Assembly (NCBI GenBank): GCA_905221605.1
Contig: CAJNDS010000104.1
Coordinates: forward strand, 164,979-228,978
Length of the DNA: 64,000 nucleotides
Source of the DNA: Symbiodinium natans
Lineage: Eukaryota; Sar; Dinophyceae; Suessiales; Symbiodiniaceae
Reading direction: 5' to 3'
Under the pieces are notes generated by a model. The model had not been told where the DNA came from. It did not search any database and saw only the letters and a program-made list of their open reading frames with translations. Numbering within the stretch: position 1 is the first letter of the stretch; each line of letters starts with the position of its first letter. This document shows positions 11,970 to 22,026 of this stretch, piece after piece. The position numbers and the translations under genes were made by a program.

Positions 11970-12083
11970 CCTAAACCCTAAACCCTAAACCCTAAACCCC
12001 AAAACCCTAAAACCCTAAAACCCTAAAACCCTAAAACCCTAAAACCCTAAAACCCTAAAACCCTAAAACCCTAAAACCCTAAA
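11970..12083 (-). repeat. CCCTAAAA octamer array
   Basis: Four CCCTAAA heptamers are followed by about ten nearly perfect octamers, CCCTAAAA. The homogeneous one-base-longer unit implies local amplification after a single slip, not telomerase addition. Confidence 0.9.
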
Positions 12084-13289
12084 CTCCTGCCACCTCCAAA
12101 GTTCAAAGGCCCCAGCCTTGAACCCCAGAAGTTTGGAGGCTAGGGTTGAGTCCGGGTTCGTCCCAACGGGTTCCGGGCTTACTCATCCAAATGGGACTCC
12201 AACGATTAGGGGCCTATAAGGCTTTAGGGGTTTAGAAGGGTTCCCAAAAAAACTAAACCCTAAACCCTCAAGACCAGGAGAGATTAGAAACTGTATGTGG
12301 CCTCATCGTGAATGTCCCATCAAACCTCAGGGTTCCAAGAAAGGCACCTGAAAGATTGCCAGCCTCCCCGCGCCCCGCCCCACTCCCCCCCGGTTCTAAG
12401 ACGAATATATTCCCCCCAAATGAAAGGCTCCCCACTTTACGCCAGCCCCAAATTTTTAACCGAAACGGCTACTCAAGCCTTTGAAAACTCCCCAAAGTCC
12501 CCACGAAACAAAAACCGAAACACGCCCAAACCCCGCCCACACCTGCCCCAAATCAAAAGCCGAAACTCCCCAAAGCCCCCGTAATCAAAGAAAAGCCGAA
12601 ACCCAAACCCACCCAAAACCCGCCCCCAAAGCAAAGCCGAAACCCGCCTAAAGCAAAAACCGAAACTCTCGCCCAAAACTTTCGCCCAACACTCCGGACC
12701 CAAGGCCTGTGCAATTTCTATCTTCTATAAAGCCGGAAACCTGAGCTCAAGGGGCCTAAGAAGTTTAGGGGGCCCAAAACCGCCTGCGGCCGAGTCCTGG
12801 TTGGCGGTCCGGAGATTTCGCGCTCAGAAGTCCAAGCTGATCGCCTGGGCCACAGATTCAGGGTTTAGGGTTCGGGGTTTAGGATTCAGGGTTTAGGGTT
12901 GTTTATGGGTTTAGGTCTAGGGGTTTTACGGTTTCAGAGGTTTAAGAGTTTAGGGGTTTTAGGGTTCAGGGGTTGGTTTCAGGGTTCCAGTGTTTAGGGG
13001 TTTCAGGGTGCAGTGAAGGGTTAAAGGGTTTCAGGGTCTGAGCATGTGCGGGGTCAGGGTTTGCGGAAGCAGAGTTGTATGGCTTAAGGGATTCGGGGCT
13101 TAAGTGGGCTGGTTGTTAGGGTGTCCCGGCTGTAGTATCAGGCCAAGAGTTTGGGGGTTCAAGGGTTCAGTGCATTAGGACGACATCAGAGGCGCATGAT
13201 TTGGCAATGGGCAACCCACCAAACATATTTTGACGATTCCTATCACCCAACGATGATGGGGGTCCTTCTTTCAGGGGGGCCTTTGGGCA
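12084..13289. other. C-rich then G-rich spacer
   Basis: 12370-12710 is C- and A-rich with CCGAAAC-type text, and 12860-13160 is degenerate TTTAGGG. Open frames such as 12312-12584 are compositional. No gene is supported. Confidence 0.5.
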
Positions 13290-13403
13290 ACTTACCAACT
13301 TGGTAGCCCGGTGGTACCCTTTCACCTTTTTTGTTGTTGGTTCTGGAGTAACCAACCCAAAGAAGGGTGCGCTTATCTTAATGTGGTTACTGGGCTACCA
13401 AGC
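13290..13403. repeat. Small foldback
   Basis: The arms CTTGGTAGCCC and GGGCTACCAAG pair across about 90 bp. A second nested hairpin (GTTGGTT/AACCAAC) lies inside. Confidence 0.45.
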
Positions 13404-13456
13404 CAAATCATGAAATGCCCCCCATGAGTTCTGAGTATGAACCTGGACTCACGGCT

Positions 13457-13559
13457 CCATTTGAGGGAGCTCGCTTCGGGCCTCAGGCCATGCAAGCAAG
13501 GTGGCGGCGCTACCAGGGAGTGAAAGACGAGGCGGCCAACGGATACCCCCAAGCCGAAG
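13457..13559 (+). CDS. Candidate coding exon
   Basis: The frame contains QAMQARWRRYQGVKDEAANG and ends at GAAG|GTTAGG, a plausible donor, directly before TTTAGGG units. The composition is protein-like. I recognise no family. Confidence 0.35.
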
Positions 13560-14169
13560 GTTAGGGGTTTGCAAGTTTAGGGTTTAGGGTTTAGGAAAAT
13601 ACGCTGGAGCTCCACAACTCTACAACTACAACCCTAAACGCCCTCCAAAATCTGAGTGTAGAAGCTTGTCAGTTCCTTCCGGCCTCCAGAATGCGGGTAC
13701 AAGTGCGGCAGAACCACCACCACAAAATGTTATCCCTAGCACGTCGTGTTTTGAAGCTTTGGTGCAAGGTTCCAGGCACCACCCTGTTGAGGTTTCTCTG
13801 GACAGGATGCAAGTAGGGGCTGACTGAATTGAGGCATCGGCCTCACGATTTACTCTGCCCGGCTTTCTCGTTTCTTCTGTCCCTGGGATTCCTCCAAACG
13901 AAGGACCCCAGATGCGGGTCCCCCCCCCCCCCCCCCCCCCCCCAAACAAGAAAAGGGACCCTTCTCTCCCTAATATCCCCAAGCCCTAAGCCTCAACCCA
14001 ACTTAGGTTATTTCCCCCAAATTCACCTGCGAGAGGTGCAGAAGCGACGCAGGAAGCGGCAACTGAGGGGCCAGGGGCCTCAAGTTACCCAGAGAGTCGG
14101 GGAGGTAACGGGTTAGGAATTGTTTTTGTGTTTTTGTTTTTGGGTGGGGGGGAGGGCTTGGGTATATAC
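13560..14169. other. Spacer with a 24-bp C run
   Basis: A homopolymer of 24 C lies at 13920-13943. Nothing else is recognisable. Confidence 0.5.
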
Positions 14170-14244
14170 AGGCCTAGACAGGGTAAGACAAGGGTGCATA
14201 TATACATAAACAAATATATACATATACATATACATTTGCACATG

Positions 14245-14277
<33 letters not shown>

Positions 14278-14517
14278 GTGCATGTGCATGTACATTACAT
14301 ATACATATACCTATATTTCTTCACATACTTTTTCACATGCATATGCATATGCATATGCATATCCATATGCATATGCATATACACATACATATACATACAC
14401 ATATACAGATACAGATACATATACACATACATATACACATACATATACATATACATATACAGATACATATACACATACATATACAAAAAACATATACACA
14501 TACATATACACATACAC

Positions 14518-14568
<51 letters not shown>

Positions 14569-14705
14569 CATGTACATATACATATACACACACACGTATA
14601 TACATACATGCGTGCATGCATAAATACATGCATGCATACATGCATGCATACATACCTACATACATGCGTGCATGCCTGCATACACACACATATACGTATT
14701 TACAT
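14170..14705. repeat. CATATA-type microsatellite
   Basis: More than 500 bp of CATATA/CATACA/TGCATG repeats. The ORFs of 115-219 codons here consist only of His, Ile, Tyr, Thr, Met and Cys repeats and are compositional. Confidence 0.95.
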
Positions 14706-15583
14706 ATCTGCTGCGCTGGGCCTCAAGACATGGGGCCCAGCCCCCCTTACAAAACTCAAGATATGGGTACTCTGCCGAGCTATATAGTTTCGGGGAGAGC
14801 CCACCTGTCGGCATGTTAAGTTGCGGGCGCGGGGTAGGGCAACTATTACATGAAGGCGTAGGGTTTAGTGTTTAGAGTTGAGGGTTTAGAACCCCCACCC
14901 AAAACAAAAAACAAACAAAGTTAGGAAAGAATCTTGTGAAGGGTTCGTCGTGGCCTCCGGGCTGTGAGGCCTCTGGCGTGCTGCGGCATCCTTGGCGTCG
15001 GGAGCTTGAACCTGCACAACTCTAGGGTTTTCAGGGTTTTTAGGGTGTTTTTTTCGGGTGGGGTTGAGGATTTAAGGGTAGTTCAAAAGTTTGCGGCTTC
15101 GCGAGCTCCACCAGCCGCCGCGCAGCCCTTAAGCAGTAGCGTGAAACGTTGTAGAGTCTTAGGGTCTAGGGTAATTCCAAAGTTCCACTAAGTTTTTCAA
15201 GGGAATCGTTGCAGGGTCTGGGGTTCCAGGGAGAGTTCACCTTCGACATTCGCCTTCGACACAACAGAAGCCCTCCATTTTTGGGCTTCTGTCTTTGGAA
15301 TTTAAATGAGAGGGCTCGAGAACTGAAGGTCGCTTGTGGCAAGAGAGCTGCCAGACATTGCTGAGCAGCTGGAGCTACCGCTGCCCTTGAAATCTACCAA
15401 AACTGTATCCAAGAAGCCGATGTCCAGAATAGACATTCACCAGACAAGGAGCTTTACACAAAGGTGACAACATGACAACATGTAATAACGGTAAATCATT
15501 CCTTCAAGACCCTCTCTCGACCAGGATGTACCACGCATCGCACGAATGGCCTGAGGTATCAGCTCAGCCGTCATCGCCGTGAG
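14706..15583. other. Spacer, no supported gene
   Basis: Short telomere-like units occur at 14860-14890 and 15025-15050. No coding signature was seen. Confidence 0.4.
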
Positions 15584-15657
15584 ATGCGCATCAAGCGGCG
15601 AGGACAGCTCATCGCCACCTTCCGCGCCTCCGGGTGGCTTTTGCCGGGCTCCCAAAG
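15584..15657 (+). CDS. Candidate exon with FRASGWLLPGSQ motif (copy A)
   Basis: The frame MRIKRRGQLIATFRASGWLL continues PGSQ and ends at an AAG. Two other exon-like islands downstream on the same strand (16136-16207 and 17058-17157) encode the same pattern: basic residues, then F/L-RAAGxxLxGAQ. This suggests a gene built from repeated short exons. I do not recognise the family. The basic helix before the motif is IQ-like but lacks the IQ core. Confidence 0.35.
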
Positions 15658-15757
15658 CTGCTGGGGGGTTTCTTGGGTCGGTCTGAATCGCAGGTTCTGC
15701 TCATCGGAGCCGGGAGGTTTGGGTACAGTGATGGTCAGATACAATGGAGTTTCACTT

Positions 15758-15905
15758 ATATATATATATATATATATTTTTTTTTTAAACTTTCTCTTTA
15801 TCTTTATCTTTTGCTTTCTCTTTTGCTTTGACTCTTTTGCTTTCTCTTTATTTCATTTTTTTTCTCTCTATCTCTCTCTCTGTCCTTCTGTCCTTCCCTC
15901 TGTTC
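15758..15905. repeat. TA microsatellite plus pyrimidine tract
   Basis: (TA)n at 15758-15777 is followed by about 125 bp of CTTT/TCTC pyrimidine tract, probably intronic. Confidence 0.85.
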
Positions 15906-16135
15906 ACTCGCTTCAAACGGAGGACCATCAAGTGCCCCAACCCTAAGCCCAGAACCTGGATGGGATGAGTTTGCGACAGTCGTCATGATGATTACAATTT
16001 TTGTCATTGTTAAATGTGGTTGCTATTATTCTTAATTACTGTTGCTCTTACTGTTACTACTCTTATTGTTGTTCTTACTGTTATTCCTCTTGTTAGTCCT
16101 GTGCTTATGCTTCTGCGGTTGCAAGGCAGCTTCTC
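15906..16135. other. Spacer or intron
   Basis: T-rich stretch with no gene seen. Confidence 0.4.
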
Positions 16136-16207
16136 GGGCGCGTCCGCAGCGCGCGGCTGCAGCGGCGAGCTGGCGAGATCCGCGCCAAGTTCCGGGCGGC
16201 GGGCCAG
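16136..16207 (+). CDS. Candidate exon with FRAAGQVLLGAR motif (copy B)
   Basis: The frame QLLGRVRSARLQRRAGEIRA leads into KFRAAGQ, with the motif completed at the exon end or just past it. Boundaries look like AAG| at the start and CCAG|G at the end. Trp is replaced by Gln relative to copies A and C. Two alternative frames are also open here, so the choice rests on similarity to the other copies. Confidence 0.3.
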
Positions 16208-16639
16208 GTTCTGCTAGGGGCCCGGATGGTGCTGAACATTACGCGGGGGTTCCGGTAAAATAGGTTTTTTTTTGTTATGTTTATTTTTTTTTGTGGGGGG
16301 AGGGGGGGTTTCCTTTAAGGGATTCTCTTCTATTTGGGGTATAATGATGCCCATATAATTAGTTTATTGCAGTGATTCTATAGCCTATAGCAAGACACTC
16401 AACATCTACTGCAGGGTTTAGGGCTACAGGGTTAAACCCCTTCTTGGGCAGGTTCGCGAACACCTGGAACTTCTAGCCCTGAGCTTGAGAACCCTCATTC
16501 GGTGTTGAGGAGGTTACCTGTAACAAGAACCTTGTGTGAGGGTTTGTATGAGTCTTGAAAGATGTGTTTGCGTTGTTTGGGGGAATCCGGTAGCCACTCC
16601 GCAAATCCTGAAACCACAAGCGCCCCTAAAACCCGAGAC
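16208..16639. other. T- and G-rich spacer
   Basis: T-runs and G-runs with no gene. Confidence 0.5.
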
Positions 16640-17057
16640 CCCTAAATTTTAAACTCCTAAAGTCCCCCCCCTAAACCTCCACAACCCCAAACCCCCAAGG
16701 CCCTCTACCCTCCAACCTCTAAAATCTTGAACCTTAGAAGCCCCCAACCCCTAAAGCCCCCTAAAGCTCCCCAACATCCCCCCGAAAAGCCCCCCACAAG
16801 CCCCCCTCCCTTAAACCCCCTAACAAAGCCCCAAAACCCCCCAACCCCCCAACCCCCAAACCCCCAAACCCCCAAACCCCCCCCAAAACCCCCAAACCCA
16901 AACCCCCAAACCCCAAAAAAGCCCCTACAGCCCCCGAAAACCAAAGCCCCCTTAAACCCCCAACCCCCCCCCCCCCCCCAAAACCTCCCTTAAACCCTAA
17001 ACCCTAAACCCTAAACCCGAAACCCTAAACCCTAAAACCCCCCAAAAACCTCCCCAG
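16640..17057 (-). repeat. C-rich tract ending in CCCTAAA block
   Basis: About 340 bp of CCCCCAAA-type sequence, then clean CCCTAAA units at 16987-17038, then a C-rich stretch ending in CCCCAG. The ending resembles a polypyrimidine tract and acceptor. Confidence 0.8.
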
Positions 17058-17157
17058 GTGGTCCTTCAAGCGGGTGGCGCGGCGGCGGCGCCAGCACCGG
17101 GCGCGGCGGCTCCTGGGTTTGCTGCGGGCGGCTGGGTGGCTCCTGCCCGGAGCACAG
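17058..17157 (+). CDS. Candidate exon with LRAAGWLLPGAQ motif (copy C)
   Basis: A 100-bp island with CCCAG| before it and ACAG|GT after it. The frame runs RVARRRRQHRARRLLGLLRA into AGWLLPGAQ. It sits exactly between a CCCTAAA block and a TTTAGGG block. It is the best example of the repeated motif shared with 15584-15657. Confidence 0.4.
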
Positions 17158-17160
17158 GTT

Positions 17161-17273
17161 GGGGTTTAGGGTTTAGGGTTTCGGGTTTAGGGTTTAGGGT
17201 TTAGGGTTTTTAGGGTTTAGGGTTTAGGGTTTAGGGTTTAGGGTTTAGGGTTTAGGGTTTAGGGTTTACGCCC
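17161..17273 (+). repeat. TTTAGGG block
   Basis: About 15 near-perfect TTTAGGG units. Confidence 0.95.
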
Positions 17274-17451
17274 TAGATCATGGTTTAGGGGGGAGGGTTT
17301 CGGTTTGGGGGTTGAGGGCTTAGAGGGTGCACCGGGTTTAGGGAGAATCTGCTGCGAAATAGTCGGTACCACGATTTTCTCATCCCGGTGGTCCCTTGAA
17401 TGTGGCAAAACCCTAAACCTATACCCAATAGCCCCAGGTCATCATCCCTCA
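17274..17451. other. Spacer
   Basis: Decayed telomere-like text with no gene. Confidence 0.5.
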
Positions 17452-17585
17452 AACCGGGAACCCTAAACCCGAAACCCTAAACCCTAAACCCGAAACCCTA
17501 AACCCTAAATCCGAAACCCTAAACCCTAAACCCAACACCCTAAACCCTAAACCCGAAACCCTATACCCTAAACCCTAAACCCAAC
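17452..17585 (-). repeat. CCCTAAA block with CCCGAAA variants
   Basis: About 18 units alternating CCCTAAA with CCCGAAA/CCCAACA. The periodic variant suggests amplification of a longer composite unit. Confidence 0.9.
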
Positions 17586-17607
17586 ATTCTCCCCCGCATG
17601 TTCCGAG

Positions 17608-17712
17608 GTGCTCGCTCCAGCGGGTGCAGCTGACAAGGTGGCAGAAGAGGAAGCGGCTCCTGCGATCGTCCTTCCAGGCGAGCCGTTCAGAACACTCTGC
17701 TACCTGTTCGGA
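17608..17712 (+). CDS. Candidate coding exon between opposed telomere-type blocks
   Basis: After CCGAG| the frame VLAPAGAADKVAEEEAAPAI and onward stays open across the GC-rich island up to the next TTTAGGG block. No family is recognised. Confidence 0.3.
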
Positions 17713-17713
17713 C

Positions 17714-17787
17714 GGTTTAGGGTTTAGGGTTTAGGGTTTAGGGTTTAGGGTTTAGGGTTTAGGGTTTAGGGTTTAGGGTTTAGGGTT
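17714..17787 (+). repeat. TTTAGGG block
   Basis: Ten perfect or near-perfect TTTAGGG units. Confidence 0.95.
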
Positions 17788-18173
17788 GTCTAGAACGTGC
17801 CACTACTTAAGGTCCAGATCCTTGCGGCATCTTGAGGGAGCCGCCGTGCATACTAGCCACAGCTGCTCGAAGAATCGTTTCCAGGCCGGCGTCCGATTTC
17901 TGTCCCGGGCCGAGCGGCGGTTCGGGGTTAAGGCGTGCAAGATCTAGCCCACAAACCCCGAGAAGACAAGAGATTCAGACACTGCACATGGCACGAACTT
18001 GACTTAGCCTGCAGAGCTCTCAAGTGGAAGTTTATGTCGGGTCCCCCCGCTCCCCAAAAAAAGCTTTCAGCCTTCCCCCTTTGAAACGGATGGCTCTCCA
18101 TATTATGGTACCTTTTTGGGGTTCCTATGATTCATGCAGAGCCTTGATAATTGGGGTCCCCCAAGAGCCACCC
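17788..18173. other. Spacer
   Basis: Unique sequence without a supported gene. Confidence 0.4.
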
Positions 18174-18324
18174 CAAGCCCTAAAGCCTAAACCCTAAAGC
18201 CTAAACCCTAAACCCTAAACCCTAAACCAAGGATGCTCCTGGCCAAGATCCAGCTGGCGCAGCGCCGCCGGCGCCAGATCTGCGAGGGGTCCCAGCGAGG
18301 ATAGGGTTTAGGGTTTAGGGTTGA
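18174..18324. repeat. CCCTAAA block, GC-rich island, TTTAGGG block
   Basis: CCCTAAA units at 18174-18228 and TTTAGGG units at 18301-18324 face each other across a GC-rich island of about 70 bp (18232-18300). The island reads MLLAKIQLAQRRRRQI in one frame. The island has exon-like composition but two frames are open. Confidence 0.6.
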
Positions 18325-19838
18325 GCTTGTCTACTTTTTTTGGCGGGAGGGGGGGGGGGGGGGGGAAAGGGATTGAAAGCTTCGGGTACCTGAACCCTGC
18401 ACCCTAAACCCTAAACCAAGTGCCCGAAAGCCGAGGCAGCCCAAACCAGGGGCGACTTCGTTCCCCCCCCCTCCCCCCGCACCCGAAAAAGTCCCCAAAA
18501 GAGGGTTTGGGTTTGGAAAGCCCTGAACAGCCCTGAGCCCCAAACTCTCTCCAGGCCTGCGTGGCTGCTGGCGGGCCTCAGCCCGGGCCCCAGGTACTTT
18601 GGGGGTAGTTGAAGAGCCCCCAGCTCGGGGGGGGTTAAGGAAGGGTATTCATGGTTTAGGGCTCAAACTATGCTACCAGGGCTCCTCACGAGCTGCATCC
18701 GCTCGAATTCGGTTCTTTCCCAACCACAAGCCACAGCAATGGAAGTTGGCTGCACCCCCTTAAATGGAGTCTTTCCAAATATCCCCAAACCAAGGTCCCA
18801 TAAACCCTACGAACCCCATAAACCCCCAAAAAACCCTGCAAACCCTGTAAACCTCCTTCCGAGGCATCAGGGTCCGGTAAGGTACCCGCGCGGGCCAAAA
18901 GCGTCATCGCTGTGACGACGCAGCCCAAGAACTATAGGACACTAAGACAAAGAGCAACCAAAGACACAGGGTCGTACCCGCTCCCTTAGGGAGGCGGTAG
19001 CGACTGGTGCAGGGCGGCCAACTGTACAGGACTGGCTTGAAAAGCTAGAAGGCCACGCCTCAGCTCGGAATGGAAAGCAGCAACAGCGTCAGGATGTAAA
19101 CCCTGTAAACCCCATAAAACCCCATAGTAACTCCGTAGTAGCCCCATAGCTCAAACTCGCAGGCCATGCTCATCCTCAGCGGACATCGCTCCTGGTGCCG
19201 ATCTCTCGCAGCTACCGAGGCGCGGCTGATGTGGGGTTGTTCTACATTAGGGTTTAGGGTTTTGGGGGGTGGGGGAGGGGTGGGGTCCGGTTCAAAATGT
19301 AGAAATGTTTACTTGTATGGCGCCTGCCAGCTTCGAAAGTGCCCTAGTTTTGGGTTCTTTTGGTTGCCTACCCCCCCCCCCCCCCCAAAAAAAAAAAAAA
19401 GAAAAAGAAAAATAAAAATATATAAAAGAGTACCTCCTGGGCCAGGAAGACCTTGCTTGGCTTCAATCGGCCCAATTGTGGGCCTCAAGCCCTCAAATTG
19501 CGGAGGATCCATGCCTTAATCCTCCTTAGCCCTAATCACACTTAACAACTCAAACCGCAGCCCTAAAACATCCAACAACATCCAACACTGCACCTTAGAC
19601 GCTTGTGGTCGACAGGGTTTTCGAGGCTTTAGATTTTAAGCTTGGGGCGAAAACTGGGCTCTTGCTTTCGAACTGGAATAAAGTGACCAAAGTGGCTCCT
19701 AAAGTAGATGGTATAGAATTCTTGATTGTGACCATTCGGGTTTGAGTTCCTCCACAAGAGCCCGGTAGATTCGAGTGGTCTTAGCGCCTCCAAACTCCCC
19801 AACCCCCTACATCCCAATAACCTTCGAGCCCCGAAGGC
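18325..19838. other. Spacer, no supported gene
   Basis: It contains a G-run at 18350-18365, CCCATAAACC-type text around 18790-18850 and a C-run/A-run junction at 19371-19400. No coding signature was seen. Confidence 0.45.
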
Positions 19839-19942
19839 GGTTTAGGGTTTAGGGTCCTAAGCCCTAAACCTAAACCCTCAACCCTAAACCTTAAACCCTA
19901 GCCCTAAACCCTAAACCCTAGCCCTAAACCCTAAACCCTAGC
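19839..19942. repeat. Telomere-type repeats
   Basis: Two TTTAGGG units lead into about 11 CCCTAAA/CCCTAGC units of the opposite orientation. Confidence 0.85.
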
Positions 19943-20008
19943 TGCAAAGGCAGCCAGAACAAGCCCTGCAGCCCCTGAAGCCCCTGAACCTCGAGACGTC
20001 CCCACGCC

Positions 20009-20155
20009 CAGATCCAGCGGCACGTTCGCACCTTCCTGGAGCGGGACACCCTGCGGAAAGTGGTGCGCCACCCGAAGAACCCCCAAGAACCCGAAGAACC
20101 CGAAGGAGAAGAATCCGAAGGACCCCAAGAGCCCTGCAAACCCTACGAACCCTGA
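20009..20155 (+). CDS. Candidate 3' coding exon
   Basis: The frame begins QIQRHVRTFLERDTLRKVVR and continues into Pro/Glu-rich text ending at a TGA at 20153-20155. The start is IQ-motif-like, which in the known family binds calmodulin. The PE-rich tail may be decayed CCCGAA repeat rather than true protein. Confidence 0.3.
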   Translation, partial: QIQRHVRTFLERDTLRKVVRHPKNPQEPEEPEGEESEGPQEPCKPYEP

Positions 20156-21302
20156 ATCCTCCTTTGTGGGAGGATGCGATAGGGGTTTAAAAACCCCTCC
20201 AGAACCCCCCCCTCCCCTCCCCCCCCAAACAAAAGCAACAAGACAAAAAAGACAACCCCAAAGCTTTGGAAGGTTCCTGGGTTTAGGGTTTTCGGGTTTT
20301 AGGGTTTGGGGCATCCAGAACGCTGTGGCCCCACGCGCCTGGGCCCCGTTAAGGTTCAGGGTTTCTCGGGGGGAGGGACCACAAGTTGGCCGTCTTAGCG
20401 CTGCAGGGCACAGGAGGGTAGGTTCGCTCCAGTCGACGAGCCAGGCCAAGCCTCATCACCCGCGCAAGGGCGAAACATGCGCAGGGAGCATCTGCAGTCT
20501 CAAGAATTCCGGGCATCTCCAAGTCGACGTCCACGTCGGTGAGTCCCCAGAGTTTCCTCCACACACCTGGGGTAGATGCTATGTCTGACATGCTTGCAGC
20601 GACAACGACTTCTGGATCCAGAAGCATGGGTGCTGTTCGAAACAAGGCCCCCTAGCTGGTAGCTTTTGCAACGTTTAGGGCTCAGGGCTTAGGGGTTTAA
20701 GGGTTTTTAAGGTCGGGTTTAATGCTTCCTGTAGGTCGAGCGTAATGGGTAGCCGGAATTCTGGCAAGGCCAAACAGCGCGGCCAAAGACTTGCCGCCGG
20801 GGCCCCAGAAACTCTAAGCCCATGCTGGTAGTCCAAGCTTTTGACTTGCGATAAATGTAGAGACCCCCCAAGAAAAACCCGTACTTTAGATGTACGAGTT
20901 GAGAGGTTTGTTGGAGGGGCCTGGGGTTTCGGGGCTGCAGGATGATTCAGGCTTACGCCTGAGAGCTTCCTCCTGCTGAGGTGCACTGCTTCCGTGGGAT
21001 TGTGCCCCGTTACGACGCGCAGGTTGTGGGGCCCTCGGCTCTACCACGGTCGTTTCAGAGTTCGTGCGAACATGCTGATGCTGAGGCCTTGGCAAGATTA
21101 CGGATCCTCGCGGCCGCGTCCTTCTTTAAGGAGAAGAGAGCCACCGATGGTGCACGGGATGAGTGTCTGGGGTATCTCCCGAAAAAGCGGTACAACATGC
21201 CCCTCGCCGCCCCCCCCCCCTACCCTTATGACCCCGGATTCAGCCACACAGAGCATGTTGCCAAATAATTCTTTTTATGAATATTTTATGATTTGAGATA
21301 TT
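20156..21302. other. Spacer, no supported gene
   Basis: Open frames of 95-172 codons on both strands overlap. None carries a family signature. A C-run lies at 20207-20225. Confidence 0.4.
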
Positions 21303-21600
21303 TCTTGAAGTTTTTGGATTTATGATATTTTTACGATTTGGTTTATGATTCTCTTCGATTTTATGAATCATTTATGATTTTTTATGAAAAATTTATGTTT
21401 TTCGTCGATTTTATGAAAATTTTATGATTTTTAAAATGAAAATTTTTATGTTTTTCATCAAGTTCGCATCATTTTCAATGCAGAAACACACAAAACCGAC
21501 CAAAACCATAAGATCTTCATAAAAAATCATAAAGTTTTCATAAAATCGAAGAGAATCATAAACCAAATCGTAAAAATGTCATAAATCAAGAAATCCCAAA
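21303..21600. repeat. AT-rich long foldback element
   Basis: Arms of about 90 bp (about 21303-21392 and 21510-21600) are inverted copies. Both contain ACGATTTGGTTTATGATTCT or its complement. The island is AT-rich in an otherwise GC-rich region and has no ORF. It could be a MITE or an inverted duplication. Confidence 0.7.
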
Positions 21601-21861
21601 ATCATATTTAAAACATAAATTTTCCATACAAAAAATCATTCCTTGAATCGTGGCTCTGGCTACACATCCAGTGTCATAACCCTACCCGCTTTTGGGGAAC
21701 CCAATGTGTGTCTCAAGGCCCTGTCTTAGTGCCCCATATCCCAAGCAAAAGCCGAACTCTCCAGTTTCGAAATCGCCGGTATGGGGTGTAGAGTTTAGGG
21801 TTTGGGGTTAGGTTCTAGGGTGATTCTTTGAGCCCCCCGAGCCTCGGACTCCGGACCACTT
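21601..21861. other. Spacer
   Basis: No gene seen. A short TTTAGGG-like stretch lies near 21795. Confidence 0.4.
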
Positions 21862-22026
21862 TTGGCATTCCGGAGCCGTTCCCGTGACAAGCAGGAGTTC
21901 CTCCACGTCATGGACGCTCGGGGGGTTCTCCTTCGTCTCCGTGCCGCAGCTCGGCAAGGGCATGCTCTGAAAATCTTCGATGGCTTCGGGCCGTTTTCGC
22001 CTCTATTTACCAGCCTGCTGTTCCTG
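21862..22026 (+). CDS. Candidate coding exon with canonical donor
   Basis: The frame contains DKQEFLHVMDARGVLLRLRA, then a more hydrophobic stretch, and ends at CCTG|GTGAGG. Composition and donor support an exon. No family is recognised. Confidence 0.35.

Noticed and set aside
14128-14819. ORFs of up to 219 codons
   Set aside because: They are translations of a CATATA-type microsatellite and consist of a few residues in simple repeats.
16987-17787. A true chromosome end
   Set aside because: Blocks occur in both orientations with unique sequence on each side, and dozens of other blocks lie through the window.
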